The notes under the pieces were generated by a model, which saw only the letters and a list, made by a program, of their open reading frames with translations, did not search any database and was not told the DNA's origin. The position numbers and the translations under genes are program-made. Of a stretch of DNA of 64,000 nt, positions 8,027 to 17,382 are shown in pieces. The stretch comes from Acidobacteriota bacterium (GTDB lineage: Bacteria > Acidobacteriota > UBA6911 > RPQK01 > JAJDTT01), in NCBI GenBank assembly GCA_028874215.1, contig JAPPLF010000003.1, positions 143,580-207,579 of the forward strand. Direction: 5' to 3'. Within the stretch, counting starts at the first letter, position 1. Every line of letters begins with the position of its first letter.

Positions 8027-9307
8027 TTGGAGGAGGACCGCCAATCCTTGGAGACCGGAACCGCTAAGGCCGTCATGGCGACGCCGGCCATGGACCGGTA
8101 CAACGGCCGGATCCTGATCCTGAAGTCGTTCCTGATCTATTTCGCCGCTCCCGTCGTCTACATCGGCATCGTACAGGCGGCCCTCTGCGACCGCCTCGGC
8201 GCCAGCGCCACGGTGGCCAACCTGCCCGCCTCCACCTATCTCCTGGGTTCGTTGGCGCCCCTGGTCCTCTCATGGGTCATCCCTCACCGGTGGACCCGCA
8301 CCACGCTGGTCACGGCCTACCTGGTCACCATGTCGGCCTTCCTGATGGTTCTCGCCACCTTGATCCTGCCCGTTTCCAATACCGTGCGGCTGTGGGCCGT
8401 CGTCGGGCAGGGCCTCATCCAGGGGGTGTCGGCGTCGGTGGCCCACGTCTACGGCTTCCAATGCCTGAAGCGCGGCACCACCCCCAAGGGGCGGGCCCGG
8501 GCGTTGAAGTGGGCCTACGCGGTGTCGCCGATGGCCGGGGTGGCCGGTTCCCTCTGGGCTCAATTCGTGCTGGGAGGAGGCATCGAGGGACTCTCCTTTC
8601 CCTATGACTTCGGCCTCCTCTACCTGACGGGCGTGCCCTGCATGGTGGCCATTTCCATCCTCTCCAGCCGGTACCGCCTGCTGGACGTGCAGGAGGAAAA
8701 GCCGCCCAACCTGCTCCCCTACCTCTGGCGGAGCCTTCGTTCCTTCTGGACCCTCCGGGTCCTGCTTCTGGTTTGGCTCGCATACTTCTTCTGGTATCTG
8801 ACCATCAACACCATGCCCAACCTGTCGCTGTTCGCCCGCGAAGCCTTGAATCGGGAGCCGCAAGAGCTTTCGGGCTGGATGATGGCCCTCCGCTTCGGAT
8901 TCAAGTGCGTGGGCGGATTCGTGCTGGGCGTGATCGCCATCCGGTGGGGATTTCGGGCGCCCCTGCTGACCTGCACCGGCCTGGTGGGCGCGGCCGTGCT
9001 CTGGGCCTGGTTCATCCCCGGACACCTCTACCTGCTGGCCTTCGGCATCATGGGCGCCGGAGAGTTGGGTGGCGTCTACTTCCCCAATTACGTCATCAGC
9101 ATCTCGTCGGCCGCCGACTCCACCCGCAACCTGGCCATCCTCGGACTGGTGACTCCGGTGAGCAGCCTGGGCCCGGCCCTGCACGGCGGGCTCGCCGACA
9201 CGCTCGGCTTTCCGGCCAGCTTCCTCTTCGGAGTGACGGCGGCACTGGTATCCCTGACGCTGATCCTGCGGCTCTCGCCCCAAGCGACGCCGGTCCGGCG
9301 GGGGTAA
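8027..9307 (+). CDS. Major facilitator superfamily transporter
   Basis: About 426 residues and roughly 12 hydrophobic helices (for example FLIYFAAPVVYIGIV and LLVWLAYFFWYLTI). The start is uncertain: TTG at 8027 has AGGAG 9 bases upstream, while the first ATG (8075) has no ribosome site. No substrate-specific motif is recognised. It follows the PIG-L/amidohydrolase genes on the same strand after a 66-base gap and probably exports or imports their substrate. Confidence 0.75.
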   Translation: MEEDRQSLETGTAKAVMATPAMDRYNGRILILKSFLIYFAAPVVYIGIVQAALCDRLGASATVANLPASTYLLGSLAPLVLSWVIPHRWTRTTLVTAYLVTMSAFLMVLATLILPVSNTVRLWAVVGQGLIQGVSASVAHVYGFQCLKRGTTPKGRARALKWAYAVSPMAGVAGSLWAQFVLGGGIEGLSFPYDFGLLYLTGVPCMVAISILSSRYRLLDVQEEKPPNLLPYLWRSLRSFWTLRVLLLVWLAYFFWYLTINTMPNLSLFAREALNREPQELSGWMMALRFGFKCVGGFVLGVIAIRWGFRAPLLTCTGLVGAAVLWAWFIPGHLYLLAFGIMGAGELGGVYFPNYVISISSAADSTRNLAILGLVTPVSSLGPALHGGLADTLGFPASFLFGVTAALVSLTLILRLSPQATPVRRG

Positions 9308-9395
9308 CGGCGTCAGGGCGACCGGGGATCCAATTTACTTCTCCCAAGCCACGAAAACTCTCAGCTACATTGGATGAAGTACATATTGAGCGATT

Positions 9396-10625
9396 TCATT
9401 TTCCAGAGTTTTCGACCACCAGAACCTGAATCGGGCGGCGAGACTTTTCGGCTACCAATCCCAGTTCCTTGCGCAGGGCGGCTATCAAGACATTCGGGTC
9501 GCCTGGTTGGTACGGAAGTTCCCAATCGTATTGGCCACTCAGTCCGGTCTCATCTATGACCGGCAGTCCAATCCACTCAGCCACCGCGTGGCAAAGGCTC
9601 TCCATAGTCTGCTTGGTTCCATGGAGGGTGCCTCGCATAAACCAGAAACTGCTTTTCGCCGCTTGTGAAGGTCTAAGCTCACTCTTCTCCCGAGGCAACC
9701 GTTTGAGAACGAGTACTTCCTTCTCCTGATTTTCCCAGTAGACGGACAACCCAAAACTGCTCTTCAGAGACTCTCGCAGGAGAGGTAGAAGTCGAGACTC
9801 TTGGCCCTTTGGCACGATGGCAGAGACGCGATATTGCTGTTCTGATTGGAACAAGCGGTAATCGCAATAGGGTGGAGAGACTTCAAAAGCAAGATGAATC
9901 AAGGCCTTGAGAAATATCCCATCTGCAACGAGGCGATTGCTCCCGGGAGAATACATCGAGGCAGCCGTTCCCATTGCGGAAACAGGTTTGATAAGAACCT
10001 GCGTCAGAGGCGCTATCCCGTCTTCCCACTTGATCTCTGTCCGGTCCCATTCGAGGTTGGCCTCAATTGTCTCTTTTTGGGGCAGATTGACGGGCGTACC
10101 CTCCATGATCTTCTCCAACACCGCGACAGTCAGATTCGAAGGAGAAGTGATTCCGGCGATTCTGCCCGCGGAATCGACGATCACAGTGTGGGGAATAGGT
10201 GTCGCCTGGTAAGCCTTGAACCATTCTTGGTCTGGATCCCAGGCTGATACGCCCCGCATGGGTGTTGTCTTAAGGAATCCACGAAGTCGATCTTCGTCTT
10301 CATCAGCCGAAATGGAGATGAAGGATATGGGCTTCCCGGAGAGCTTTTCAACCAGCCCATTCCAGTGAGGAATGATTCGGACGCATGGGCCGCACCATGT
10401 TGCCCAAAACTCGAAGACCACTGTTTGTCCGAGAAGAGATGAAAGTGCCAAGTCTTTTCCTTCAAGGATCTGAAGCGCACCTCCCGAATTGAACCCGGGA
10501 GCGGGGCCACCAACCATCGACTCCTTTTGTGGGTCAGACAAAGACTCCGGCGGCAGTTGACAGGCGGGTCCCAAAAGGCCCCCGCAAATGACTGCAACGA
10601 GAATGCTTGGGTATATTGTTCGCAT
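9396..10625 (-). CDS. Lipoprotein with TlpA-like thioredoxin domain and TIGR03435-like C-terminus
   Basis: 409 residues from the ATG at 10625 (GGAG upstream). A signal peptide ends in a lipobox-like GPAC, then a TlpA/redoxin domain with the CxxC site in FWATWCGPCVRIIP and a cis-Pro region TPIPHTVIVD. The C-terminal 220 residues (SMYSPGSNRLVADGIFLKALIHLAFEV ... GLPVIDETGLSGQYDWEL) resemble TIGR03435, a domain described from Solibacter and its relatives. It probably reduces or isomerises disulfides on an extracytoplasmic partner; the C-terminal function is unknown. It is the last gene of the sigma-factor unit, 105 bases after the secretin-like gene. Confidence 0.8.
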   Translation of the reverse strand: MRTIYPSILVAVICGGLLGPACQLPPESLSDPQKESMVGGPAPGFNSGGALQILEGKDLALSSLLGQTVVFEFWATWCGPCVRIIPHWNGLVEKLSGKPISFISISADEDEDRLRGFLKTTPMRGVSAWDPDQEWFKAYQATPIPHTVIVDSAGRIAGITSPSNLTVAVLEKIMEGTPVNLPQKETIEANLEWDRTEIKWEDGIAPLTQVLIKPVSAMGTAASMYSPGSNRLVADGIFLKALIHLAFEVSPPYCDYRLFQSEQQYRVSAIVPKGQESRLLPLLRESLKSSFGLSVYWENQEKEVLVLKRLPREKSELRPSQAAKSSFWFMRGTLHGTKQTMESLCHAVAEWIGLPVIDETGLSGQYDWELPYQPGDPNVLIAALRKELGLVAEKSRRPIQVLVVENSGK

Positions 10626-10730
10626 GGGATTTCTCCATTCCACCACTATCGTCGGCTACCGCCGTGCGGCCTGTTGAAGTTCCCGTATCTGTTTCAGTGG
10701 TGTGGAATGCTGCTAGTCACCACCGGAACG

Positions 10731-11603
10731 TCACTCCAATACCCGAGGGGTGACCACGATGATCACGGCGTCTCCAAGTTCTGACGTGTCACTCAAATGA
10801 GACGTGCCGACCACAAGCGTCTCGCCACTGATGGCGACAAATGGAGTGACGATTGAGGCCGTGCTGAATCTGGCCAGCTCCGCTAGGGAAGGCGCCCGTT
10901 GGGTCACACCGGGGAATCTAAATAGCAGTGTATTGTCGAGCCCTTCATAGCCGGCTTCGAAGCGAAACTTGTCAACGATAATGCTGGTCTTGTCTGGAGC
11001 CGGAACCACTCGAATGCCTGACACTTCCAAGATAGCCTTGCCTTTTATCGCCACGCTGTGCGGATCGCCTCCACCTTCATTGACCGTAATCACAGGGCTT
11101 CCCAAGACCTCGAATCGGCGGTACTGGGTGAGGGAGGATATGTCGTCCACAACTGCTTGTATGGAGGCGGGTAGTCCGTTCTTGGTTCCTTCGCCCTGAC
11201 GTTTGGCACCGAGGACGTAGAACTGAAATAGGACTCGCTTCGGCGGCGTGTCATGTTTTCGGATGAGCTCCTGGAAGATCAGGTGTTGCTCCGGTGGCGC
11301 CGATATCGTGATCGTGTTGAAAACGTCACTTACCCCAATTATGTGTTGGCCACTGCCTGTAGCGTTCGCCATTTTGTTCGCAACGGGTTCCTCTGCTGTC
11401 AGTGATCCTCTTCCCTGCTGACGCATGACCGTTGTGTGCGGAAAGCTACCCAAAAGACTTGCCAGATCATCCGCCGTTCTCCATTTGATCTCATAGACTT
11501 TCGTGATCAGCTCGCTCGCTTGAGGCTGGCCCGGCGCGAGCTCGGTCCAGGCTGACCCGACGAGGAAAAGATTGACGATCAGGATCGCTCGTTTTCTGTT
11601 CAC
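10731..11603 (-). CDS. Secretin-like exported protein
   Basis: 290 residues from a GTG at 11603 with AAGGAGG 6-7 bases upstream. A signal peptide (ILIVNLFLVGSAWTELAPG) is followed by an N-domain-like segment (VYEIKWRTADDLASLLGSF ... NTITISAPPEQHLIFQELIRKHD) typical of secretin/GspD N-domains, and a C-terminal stretch ending DAVIIVVTPRVLE, which recalls the end of the secretin core. It is too short for a complete secretin. The GTG overlaps the stop of the upstream anti-sigma-like gene (GTGA), so the genes are coupled. Possibly an outer-membrane or periplasmic target of the sigma regulon. Confidence 0.6.
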   Translation of the reverse strand: MNRKRAILIVNLFLVGSAWTELAPGQPQASELITKVYEIKWRTADDLASLLGSFPHTTVMRQQGRGSLTAEEPVANKMANATGSGQHIIGVSDVFNTITISAPPEQHLIFQELIRKHDTPPKRVLFQFYVLGAKRQGEGTKNGLPASIQAVVDDISSLTQYRRFEVLGSPVITVNEGGGDPHSVAIKGKAILEVSGIRVVPAPDKTSIIVDKFRFEAGYEGLDNTLLFRFPGVTQRAPSLAELARFSTASIVTPFVAISGETLVVGTSHLSDTSELGDAVIIVVTPRVLE

Positions 11604-12091
11604 AGTCCCTCCTTTGTCAGGATCCACATCATCCTTGTACCGGTCTTGGGAAGCCGGAAATGTAAAACCAGTTGCCGGGCGGTTCTTTGCTTAGTTTGTG
11701 TCGAGATTCGGGCGACGGCAGTCTCTGCCCTTCGGGAGGGTGGAACCTCCTCCTTGAGTTGAATCCGGTCCGTCAGGGATTGATCCTTGTCAGCGGCTTC
11801 CGGTGCAACGGGCCACGGCTTTGGCCTTGGCATTAATGCAAGAGAGTCCATGCCTCTATCGTTCGGCAAGGGCAGGCTGGTGATCTTCTCTGATACGGGA
11901 GGAGCGTCCGGGATTTGCAGCAACAGGATGCAGGCCACAATCGCAGCCGCCGCCAGGGTGCCAAGGATCGGAATGGGACTTCGGGTCCTCTCTCCTTTTC
12001 GGATTCTCTCCCACGCGCGGTCGCGGGCCCGTCGATAGACCGCTTCCGGTACATCCGTATCTCGCCACTCTTCTCTAAGGAATCGGTTCAT
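11600..12091 (-). CDS. Single-span membrane protein, probable anti-sigma factor
   Basis: 163 residues. A cytoplasmic N-terminal part of about 38 residues rich in Arg/Glu precedes one transmembrane helix (ILGTLAAAAIVACILLLQI) and a Pro-rich extracytoplasmic region. It overlaps the sigma gene upstream (ATG inside TGA) and the secretin-like gene downstream. Position and topology fit a membrane anti-sigma or sensor, but no zinc-binding HxxxCxxC motif is present, so the role is inferred from context. Confidence 0.6.
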   Translation of the reverse strand: MNRFLREEWRDTDVPEAVYRRARDRAWERIRKGERTRSPIPILGTLAAAAIVACILLLQIPDAPPVSEKITSLPLPNDRGMDSLALMPRPKPWPVAPEAADKDQSLTDRIQLKEEVPPSRRAETAVARISTQTKQRTARQLVLHFRLPKTGTRMMWILTKEGL

Positions 12092-12630
12092 CGGTGTTCC
12101 CTGAAGTCACCCAATGACTTCCGCAGCTTCTTCCTGGCGCTATGGAGATAAAAGCGAATGGTCGCCGCCTTCCTGCCCAGGATCAGAGCCACCTCGTCCG
12201 TCGGCAGTTCATGGAACTCCTTGAAGATGAAGGTGGCTCGTTCATTGAACGAAAGGCCGGAAAGCGCTTCGAGGAGCCGATTTCGGATCTCTCTTTGCAG
12301 AACAGGATCGGCGGAGGGCTCTGCTGCAAACAATTCCTTCAAGGGGCTCCATATCCGCCGCCGCCGGTGGGCGTCGCGTGCTGCATTGACGGTGACCCGG
12401 TAGATCCACCCATCCAGCTCCCGAACCGTCTTGAATTGGGGCAACCGTCGGAAGATCTTGATGTACACCTCCTGCGCCACGTCTTCTGCGTCGGCCAAGT
12501 TCCGTGTCAGATAGAGCGCTGTTTTCATCACTCTCGTCTGGTAATGACCGATAAGCAGGTCAAAGGCTTGGCGGTTTCCATCCCGCGCCTCTCGAGCGAG
12601 ATCCCGAAGCCTCTTTTCAGCCTCGTCCAT
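12088..12630 (-). CDS. ECF-type sigma-70 family RNA polymerase sigma factor
   Basis: 180 residues from the ATG at 12630 (AAGGA 5 bases upstream). Region 2 is seen as FDLLIGHYQTRVMKTALYLTRN-LADAEDVAQEVYIKIF with the W-I-Y-RV-T-NAARD segment, and region 4 as LSFNERATFIFKEFHELPTDEVALILG followed by the recognition helix. This matches sigma-E/RpoE-like ECF factors. It leads a four-gene minus-strand unit with a membrane protein, a secretin-like protein and a thioredoxin-like lipoprotein, and so probably controls an envelope response and its own promoter. Confidence 0.9.
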   Translation of the reverse strand: MDEAEKRLRDLAREARDGNRQAFDLLIGHYQTRVMKTALYLTRNLADAEDVAQEVYIKIFRRLPQFKTVRELDGWIYRVTVNAARDAHRRRRIWSPLKELFAAEPSADPVLQREIRNRLLEALSGLSFNERATFIFKEFHELPTDEVALILGRKAATIRFYLHSARKKLRKSLGDFREHR

Positions 12631-13121
12631 TAACGTCCTTCCCGCCCACCCTCTTCCAATAAAGACGCGCCTGACACCGGAATCGTTGGGATGAGCGGGT
12701 TTGATCGTTTCTGTACCGGGTCCGGACAAGCCGTGACAGGCCGTTGGACCACACTGGTTTCTCGTGTCCGACATTAGTCGATCAGGGTTCGAAATATGTC
12801 CAATTGATGGGACGGAAGAAGGGAAGGCGGAAGAAGGGCGCGCGCGCGGAAGAAGGGGACAGTCTGTTCTTCCACGGAGTCGCTCCGGCTGGCGTGATGG
12901 CGCGGATGTGCCAGCCTAATGTCGATCCGGCCAACCCGCCGGGTAAACATGCAGATTGGCAGTTCGGTCCGGCTCGAACTCGACACGCTTGGTCAGGCTG
13001 CTACGTACGGTGAAATCCTGAACCAAGTCGGGGCCCTCCGATGTCTACCATTGGCAGTTGATATCCTTGAGAGGATTTAAACTCGGCGTTGCCGAACTCT
13101 CTTGAAACGGGAGGAAAGCAG
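12631..13121. other. Intergenic spacer upstream of the sigma operon, with one dispersed repeat
   Basis: About 490 bases with no supportable gene. It contains short purine-rich iterations (GGAAGAAGGG units and an alternating GC run near 12838-12848) leading straight into a GGGGACAGTC repeat core at 12855. The sigma-operon promoter should lie near 12640-12780 but no consensus box is obvious. Confidence 0.5.
12855..12864 (+). repeat. Dispersed GGGGACAGTC repeat, copy 1
   Basis: Core GGGGACAGTC in AAGGGGACAGTCTGTTCTTC; the same context (GTCTGTT-CTTC) recurs at 13423. Confidence 0.7.
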
Positions 13122-13346
13122 GTGAACCAACTTCTTCAAGAGGCCTTTGAGAGAGCCGCCGAGCTCCCGCAAGTGGAGCAGGACAGGATCACGCGCTTCC
13201 TGCTGGCTGAATTGGAATCGGAGCGGCAATGGTCTGAGCTGTTTGCCCGCCCGGAGTCGAAGGATCTGCTGGAACGCCTGGCGGACGAAGCTCTGTCCGA
13301 ACACCGTGCAGGGAGAACTCGGCCTCTGGCCATGGGCGATCTGTAG
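13122..13346 (+). CDS. Small antitoxin-like protein
   Basis: 74 residues from a GTG at 13122 with GGGAGGA at good spacing. The sequence (NQLLQEAFERAAELPQVEQD ... LLERLADEALSEHRAGRT) resembles small bacterial proteins usually encoded just upstream of RelE/ParE-type toxins. The following frame, 2 bases after its stop, begins like such a toxin but breaks off at a repeat. The antitoxin itself looks intact. Confidence 0.65.
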   Translation: MNQLLQEAFERAAELPQVEQDRITRFLLAELESERQWSELFARPESKDLLERLADEALSEHRAGRTRPLAMGDL

Positions 13347-13348
13347 AC

Positions 13349-13428
13349 GTGCGTTCGTTTACGCGACAGAGCTTATGGGATGCCTATCGCCGCCTTCAGG
13401 ACCACGCGTTTACGCAAACAAAGGGGAC
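13349..13428 (+). pseudogene. Truncated RelE/ParE-like toxin fragment
   Basis: From GTG 13349 the frame reads VRSFTRQSLWDAYRRLQDHA, which resembles the first helix of RelE-family toxins that follow this type of antitoxin. Similarity stops where the dispersed repeat core begins (13423); no further toxin sequence is found before the next gene. Assignment rests on position and a short match only. Confidence 0.45.
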
Positions 13429-13432
13429 AGTC
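13423..13432 (+). repeat. Dispersed GGGGACAGTC repeat, copy 2
   Basis: Core in AAAGGGGACAGTCTGTTTCT. It replaces the remainder of the toxin gene that begins at 13349. Confidence 0.75.
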
Positions 13433-13508
13433 TGTTTCTTCACGCGCTGAGGTCCTCGTGGGTGGGCGCCATGCATCCTGAGGTCGTCGAACTCGGAGAG
13501 CCTGGGCA

Positions 13509-15371
13509 ATGAGAGTCGAGATGCCGTCAGACACCCTGGAAGACGCCCTGTCCGCACTGACGTTGCCGACCCTCCGGAGCATGATGGAACTGCTTCCCGT
13601 CCCCAAACCGCGGCCGAAGCTGAAAGCGGGGATGGTGGACGCCATCCGGCTCCGGCTGACCGGCAAGTCATTGCGTCAACTGTGGGAACGCCTTGACGAA
13701 ACTCAGCGGCTGGCGGTGACGGAAACGCTTACCGGCCTGGGAGTCCGATTCAACGCCAGCCGGTTTCGCGTCAAGTACGGCGTGCTGCCGAAGGGGTTCG
13801 ACACGGAGAGTTCCGGGAAGTCTTCGCTGTTGCACTTCTTTCTCTATCCGCCGGACGGCTACCGCATGTTCTTGCCGACCACGATCCCCAGAGATCTCGA
13901 GCAAAAGCTCCTCGAGTTCCTGTCCGAGCCGGCGGCTCCGGCCCTCGTTTCGGTGGACCAGGTTCCGGAGGTCGTCGGTCGCCGCCGGCGCACCCCCGTT
14001 CCCCCGGGGCAGAAACGAAAAGTCGACAGAGTTACTGTGACTCGACGCGATATGGAGCAGGCTGCGTCGTACGACCTGCTGGCGGTGCTTCGTTTGATCG
14101 ATCAGGGCGGGGTCGCCTTCGACACCTTTCATCAACGTTCATCCGCAGGGACCCTGAGACGACTCGGGGAGGTGCTTCACGACGGGGACTTTTTCGACGC
14201 CGGCAAGGAGCGGGAGTCCCAGGAGGAGGAGGCCGGACCCATTCGGGCGTTCGCCTGGCCGTGGTTGGTGCAAGCCGGCAAGCTGGCCCAACCGCGCGGG
14301 TCCAAACTGGCCTTGACCGAGGCGGGACGCATGGCCTTCACGGCTCCGCCCGCCGATACGCTCCGGCGAATCTGGCGGTCGTGGCTGAAGAATACGTTGT
14401 TGGACGAGTTCAGCCGCATGGACGAGATCAAGGGCCAGCACTGGGTGCCGGGCAGACCGACCATGACGGCGCCGCGCAAGCGCCGGCCAGTTGTCGCCGC
14501 GGCGCTCGCGGAATGTCCCTTGGGCCGGTGGGTCCAGGTGGACGAGTTCTTTCGCTTCATGCTGGCGGCGCATCCGGATTTCGATGTGACGCGTTTTCCT
14601 TGGCGTCTCTACGTCGGCGAGATCCAGCATGGCAACTTCTCAGAGGCCGACAATCAGGAGTGGAGCCTTCTCCCGGGCCGCTATGTCCTGTGTCTGTTGT
14701 TCGAGTACGCGGCCACGCTCGGCTTAGTGGACGTCGCGTTCACGGATCCACGCGGAGCGCGGCCTGATTACTGGCACATCTGGGGCACGGAAGAAATGGA
14801 ATTCCTCAGCCGTTACGACGGGCTGGAATATTTTCGGCTCAATCCGCTTGGTGCCTACTGTCTCGGCCGGACCGACAGATATGAGCCGGCGATTCCTCCG
14901 CGTCGTACCCGCCTGACCCTCTTCAGCGACCTTCGAGTACAGTCGTCGGCTCCACTGCCGCCGCCGGAACGCGTGCTGTTGGAGATCTACGCCGAGCCGG
15001 AGTCCGACGGGAGATGGCGGCTGGATCTCTCTCGCTCTCTTTCGGCCGTCGAGCGCGGTCACGACGTGACGCAACTGGGAAAGTTTCTCGCCGCCCGCGA
15101 CGATCAACCGTTGCCCGAAAGGGTCGAGGGGTTTCTCCGCACCGTCGAGCTCGGTGGGCGCGCCCTGAAGCCGGAGGGGGCGGCCGTGTTGATCAAGTGC
15201 GCGAGCAAGGAGATCGCGGACCGGATTGTCGCCGACCAACAGGCCGCCAAGTACTGCAGGCGCGCCGGTTCGCTCCGGCTCGTCGTTCCCGCAAAATCAG
15301 AAGCCAAGTTTCGCCGGGCGGCCCATGCCCTGGGATACGCTCTGTCCCTGCCCAGACGATCTCTTCGTTGA
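13509..15371 (+). CDS. Large protein with XPB/Ssl2-N-like features, tandem copy 1
   Basis: 620 residues; ATG with GGAGA upstream. The N-terminus has a SAP-like helix pair (ALTLPTLRSMMELLPVPKP) and a segment LWERLDETQRLAVTETL. The C-terminus (VLIKCASKEIADRIVADQQAAK ... FRRAAHALGYAL) resembles the end of the helicase-associated XPB/Ssl2 N-terminal-like domain. There are no Walker motifs, so it is not itself a helicase. A paralogue with well over half identical residues follows after 50 bases and its upstream 30 bases also match, showing a tandem duplication. Both lie on the same strand just before an ATPase-nuclease gene. A DNA-related role is inferred. Confidence 0.55.
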   Translation: MRVEMPSDTLEDALSALTLPTLRSMMELLPVPKPRPKLKAGMVDAIRLRLTGKSLRQLWERLDETQRLAVTETLTGLGVRFNASRFRVKYGVLPKGFDTESSGKSSLLHFFLYPPDGYRMFLPTTIPRDLEQKLLEFLSEPAAPALVSVDQVPEVVGRRRRTPVPPGQKRKVDRVTVTRRDMEQAASYDLLAVLRLIDQGGVAFDTFHQRSSAGTLRRLGEVLHDGDFFDAGKERESQEEEAGPIRAFAWPWLVQAGKLAQPRGSKLALTEAGRMAFTAPPADTLRRIWRSWLKNTLLDEFSRMDEIKGQHWVPGRPTMTAPRKRRPVVAAALAECPLGRWVQVDEFFRFMLAAHPDFDVTRFPWRLYVGEIQHGNFSEADNQEWSLLPGRYVLCLLFEYAATLGLVDVAFTDPRGARPDYWHIWGTEEMEFLSRYDGLEYFRLNPLGAYCLGRTDRYEPAIPPRRTRLTLFSDLRVQSSAPLPPPERVLLEIYAEPESDGRWRLDLSRSLSAVERGHDVTQLGKFLAARDDQPLPERVEGFLRTVELGGRALKPEGAAVLIKCASKEIADRIVADQQAAKYCRRAGSLRLVVPAKSEAKFRRAAHALGYALSLPRRSLR

Positions 15372-15421
15372 ACTCGATGTATCCTGCGGTCGACGACCTT
15401 CGAATTCGGAGACCCTGAGCC

Positions 15422-17269
15422 ATGAGAATCGAACTGCCGTCCGCCACCGTGGAGAAAGCTCTGTCGGCACTGATGGTCCCGACCCTCAAACCCATGATGG
15501 GGTTGCTGTCGATTCGCAAGCCGCGACCGACACGGAAGGCCGGCATGGTGGAGTCCATCTTGCCCCGGCTGACTGGCAGGTCGTTACGAGACCTGTGGAA
15601 GCGGCTCAACCGAACCCAGCAGTTGGCGGTGAAGGAGACGCTCTATGGCCTGGAGGGCCGATTCAACGCCCAACGGTTTCGCGCCAAGTACGGAGTGCTG
15701 CCGAGGGGTATCGACCGGGGCGAAACTGAGAAACCGACCCTGTTGCACTTGTTTCTCTACCCGCCGGACGGCGAACGGTATCGTCCCCCGACCACCATTC
15801 CCAGCGACCTCCGGAAGCAGCTCCGGGAGTTTGTTCCCGAGCCGGAGTTCCCGACCGTCGCCTCGGTGGAGGAAGCTCCGGATTTCGTCGATCGGCGCCG
15901 GAGCGGATTTGTTCCCAAGGGGCAGAAACCGAAGTTCGACAGAGTGTCCCTGAATTGCCGCAACATGGAGCAGGCTGCGGCGTACGACCTGCTGGCCGTG
16001 CTCCGCCTCATCGATGCCGGCAGGATCTCCATCAGCAGGAAGACCCGGCGCGCGTCCGCGGTCTCCGTGCGACGCGTCGCGGAGGTGCTTTACGACGGCG
16101 ACTTTTACGACGCAACCGAGAAGAAGAAGCGGTGGACACAGTTCGTCGGCCCCATCCGGTCCTTCGCCTGGCCCTGGTTGGTGCAGGCCGGCAAGCTTTC
16201 CCAGTTGCGCGGCTCCAAGCTGGCGTTGACCAAGGCCGGACGCGCGGCCTTCACGGCGCTGCCCGCCGAGACCCTCCGGCGGACCTGGAAAGCTTGGCTG
16301 AAGAACACCCTGTTGGACGAGTTCAGCCGGGTGGAGGAGATCAAGGGGCAGACCCGGGGCCGGGGCAAACGGACGATGACCGCGCCGCGCAACCGCCGGC
16401 CCTGGGTCGACGAGGCGCTCGCGGAATGTCCGGTCGGCCGGTGGGTTCAGGTGGACGAGTTCTTTCGGTTTATGCAGGCGGCGGAACTGGACTTCAGCGT
16501 CACGCGGTATCCCTGGCACCTCTACCTCGGCGGGCCGGAGCACGGGAGCTTCGGGCTTGCCGGTGATCAGAGTTGGAACGCGCTGCAGGGGCGATATGTC
16601 CTGTGCCTGTTGTTCGAGTACGCGGCCACCCTGGGCATGGTGGACGTGGCGTTCACCGACCCGCGCCACGCGCGGCGCGATTACATCGGCCTGTGGGGCG
16701 CCGATGATCTGGAGTTCCTCAGCCGGTACGATGGCCTGGAGTATTTTCGACTCAATCCGCTCGGCGCCTATTGCCTCGATCAGGCCGACATTTACGAGCC
16801 GGCCGCGCCTCCGGTCCGAACGGCGCTGACCCTGTTTACCGATCTTCGCGTGCAGTCGACGGCGCCGCTGCGGCCGGAAGAACGTGTGCTGCTGGAGACC
16901 TATGCCAAGACCGTGTCGGACGGCGTCTGGCGTCTGGATCTCGCTCGAGCCATGTCGGCCGTGGAAAGCGGCCAGGATGTGGCGCAATTGAGGGAGTTTC
17001 TCACCGCGCGCAAAGATCAGCCCCTGCCGGACCGGGTGGAAGGGTTTTTCCGCCGTGTCGAGCAGGGATCGCGAGCCCTGACCGCGAAGGGACAGGCCCT
17101 GATCATCGAATGCGCGGACAAGGAGATCGCCGACCGTATCGTGGCCGATCCGCGGGCTACCAAGCACTGCATCCGTGCCGGCCCGCGCCGGCTCGTCGTT
17201 GCCACAAGATCCGAGGCGGCGTTTCGGAAGGCGGCGCATGCCTTGGGTTACGCGTTTTCCGTGCGGTGA
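15422..17269 (+). CDS. Large protein with XPB/Ssl2-N-like features, tandem copy 2
   Basis: 615 residues. Collinear with the preceding gene from MRIELPSATVEKALSAL to the C-terminal FRKAAHALGYAF, with the same motifs (YDLLAVLRLID, SFAWPWLVQAGKL, VQVDEFFRFM, YVLCLLFEYAATLG, LSRYDGLEYFRLNPLGAYCL). It shares the GGAGA-type ribosome site. Both copies are full length with no stops, so both are probably functional and may form a heteromer. The function is not established; the conserved central part matches nothing I can name. Confidence 0.55.
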   Translation: MRIELPSATVEKALSALMVPTLKPMMGLLSIRKPRPTRKAGMVESILPRLTGRSLRDLWKRLNRTQQLAVKETLYGLEGRFNAQRFRAKYGVLPRGIDRGETEKPTLLHLFLYPPDGERYRPPTTIPSDLRKQLREFVPEPEFPTVASVEEAPDFVDRRRSGFVPKGQKPKFDRVSLNCRNMEQAAAYDLLAVLRLIDAGRISISRKTRRASAVSVRRVAEVLYDGDFYDATEKKKRWTQFVGPIRSFAWPWLVQAGKLSQLRGSKLALTKAGRAAFTALPAETLRRTWKAWLKNTLLDEFSRVEEIKGQTRGRGKRTMTAPRNRRPWVDEALAECPVGRWVQVDEFFRFMQAAELDFSVTRYPWHLYLGGPEHGSFGLAGDQSWNALQGRYVLCLLFEYAATLGMVDVAFTDPRHARRDYIGLWGADDLEFLSRYDGLEYFRLNPLGAYCLDQADIYEPAAPPVRTALTLFTDLRVQSTAPLRPEERVLLETYAKTVSDGVWRLDLARAMSAVESGQDVAQLREFLTARKDQPLPDRVEGFFRRVEQGSRALTAKGQALIIECADKEIADRIVADPRATKHCIRAGPRRLVVATRSEAAFRKAAHALGYAFSVR

Positions 17270-17382
17270 CGGCGGCGTAAAGAGAACCGACCCCCGAACC
17301 CGTTCCTCCGACGTTCCGAAAAATGGCTGAAGCCGGTTTTCGGGACACTGCGTGACCTAAGACAACGTGCGATACTCAAAGC

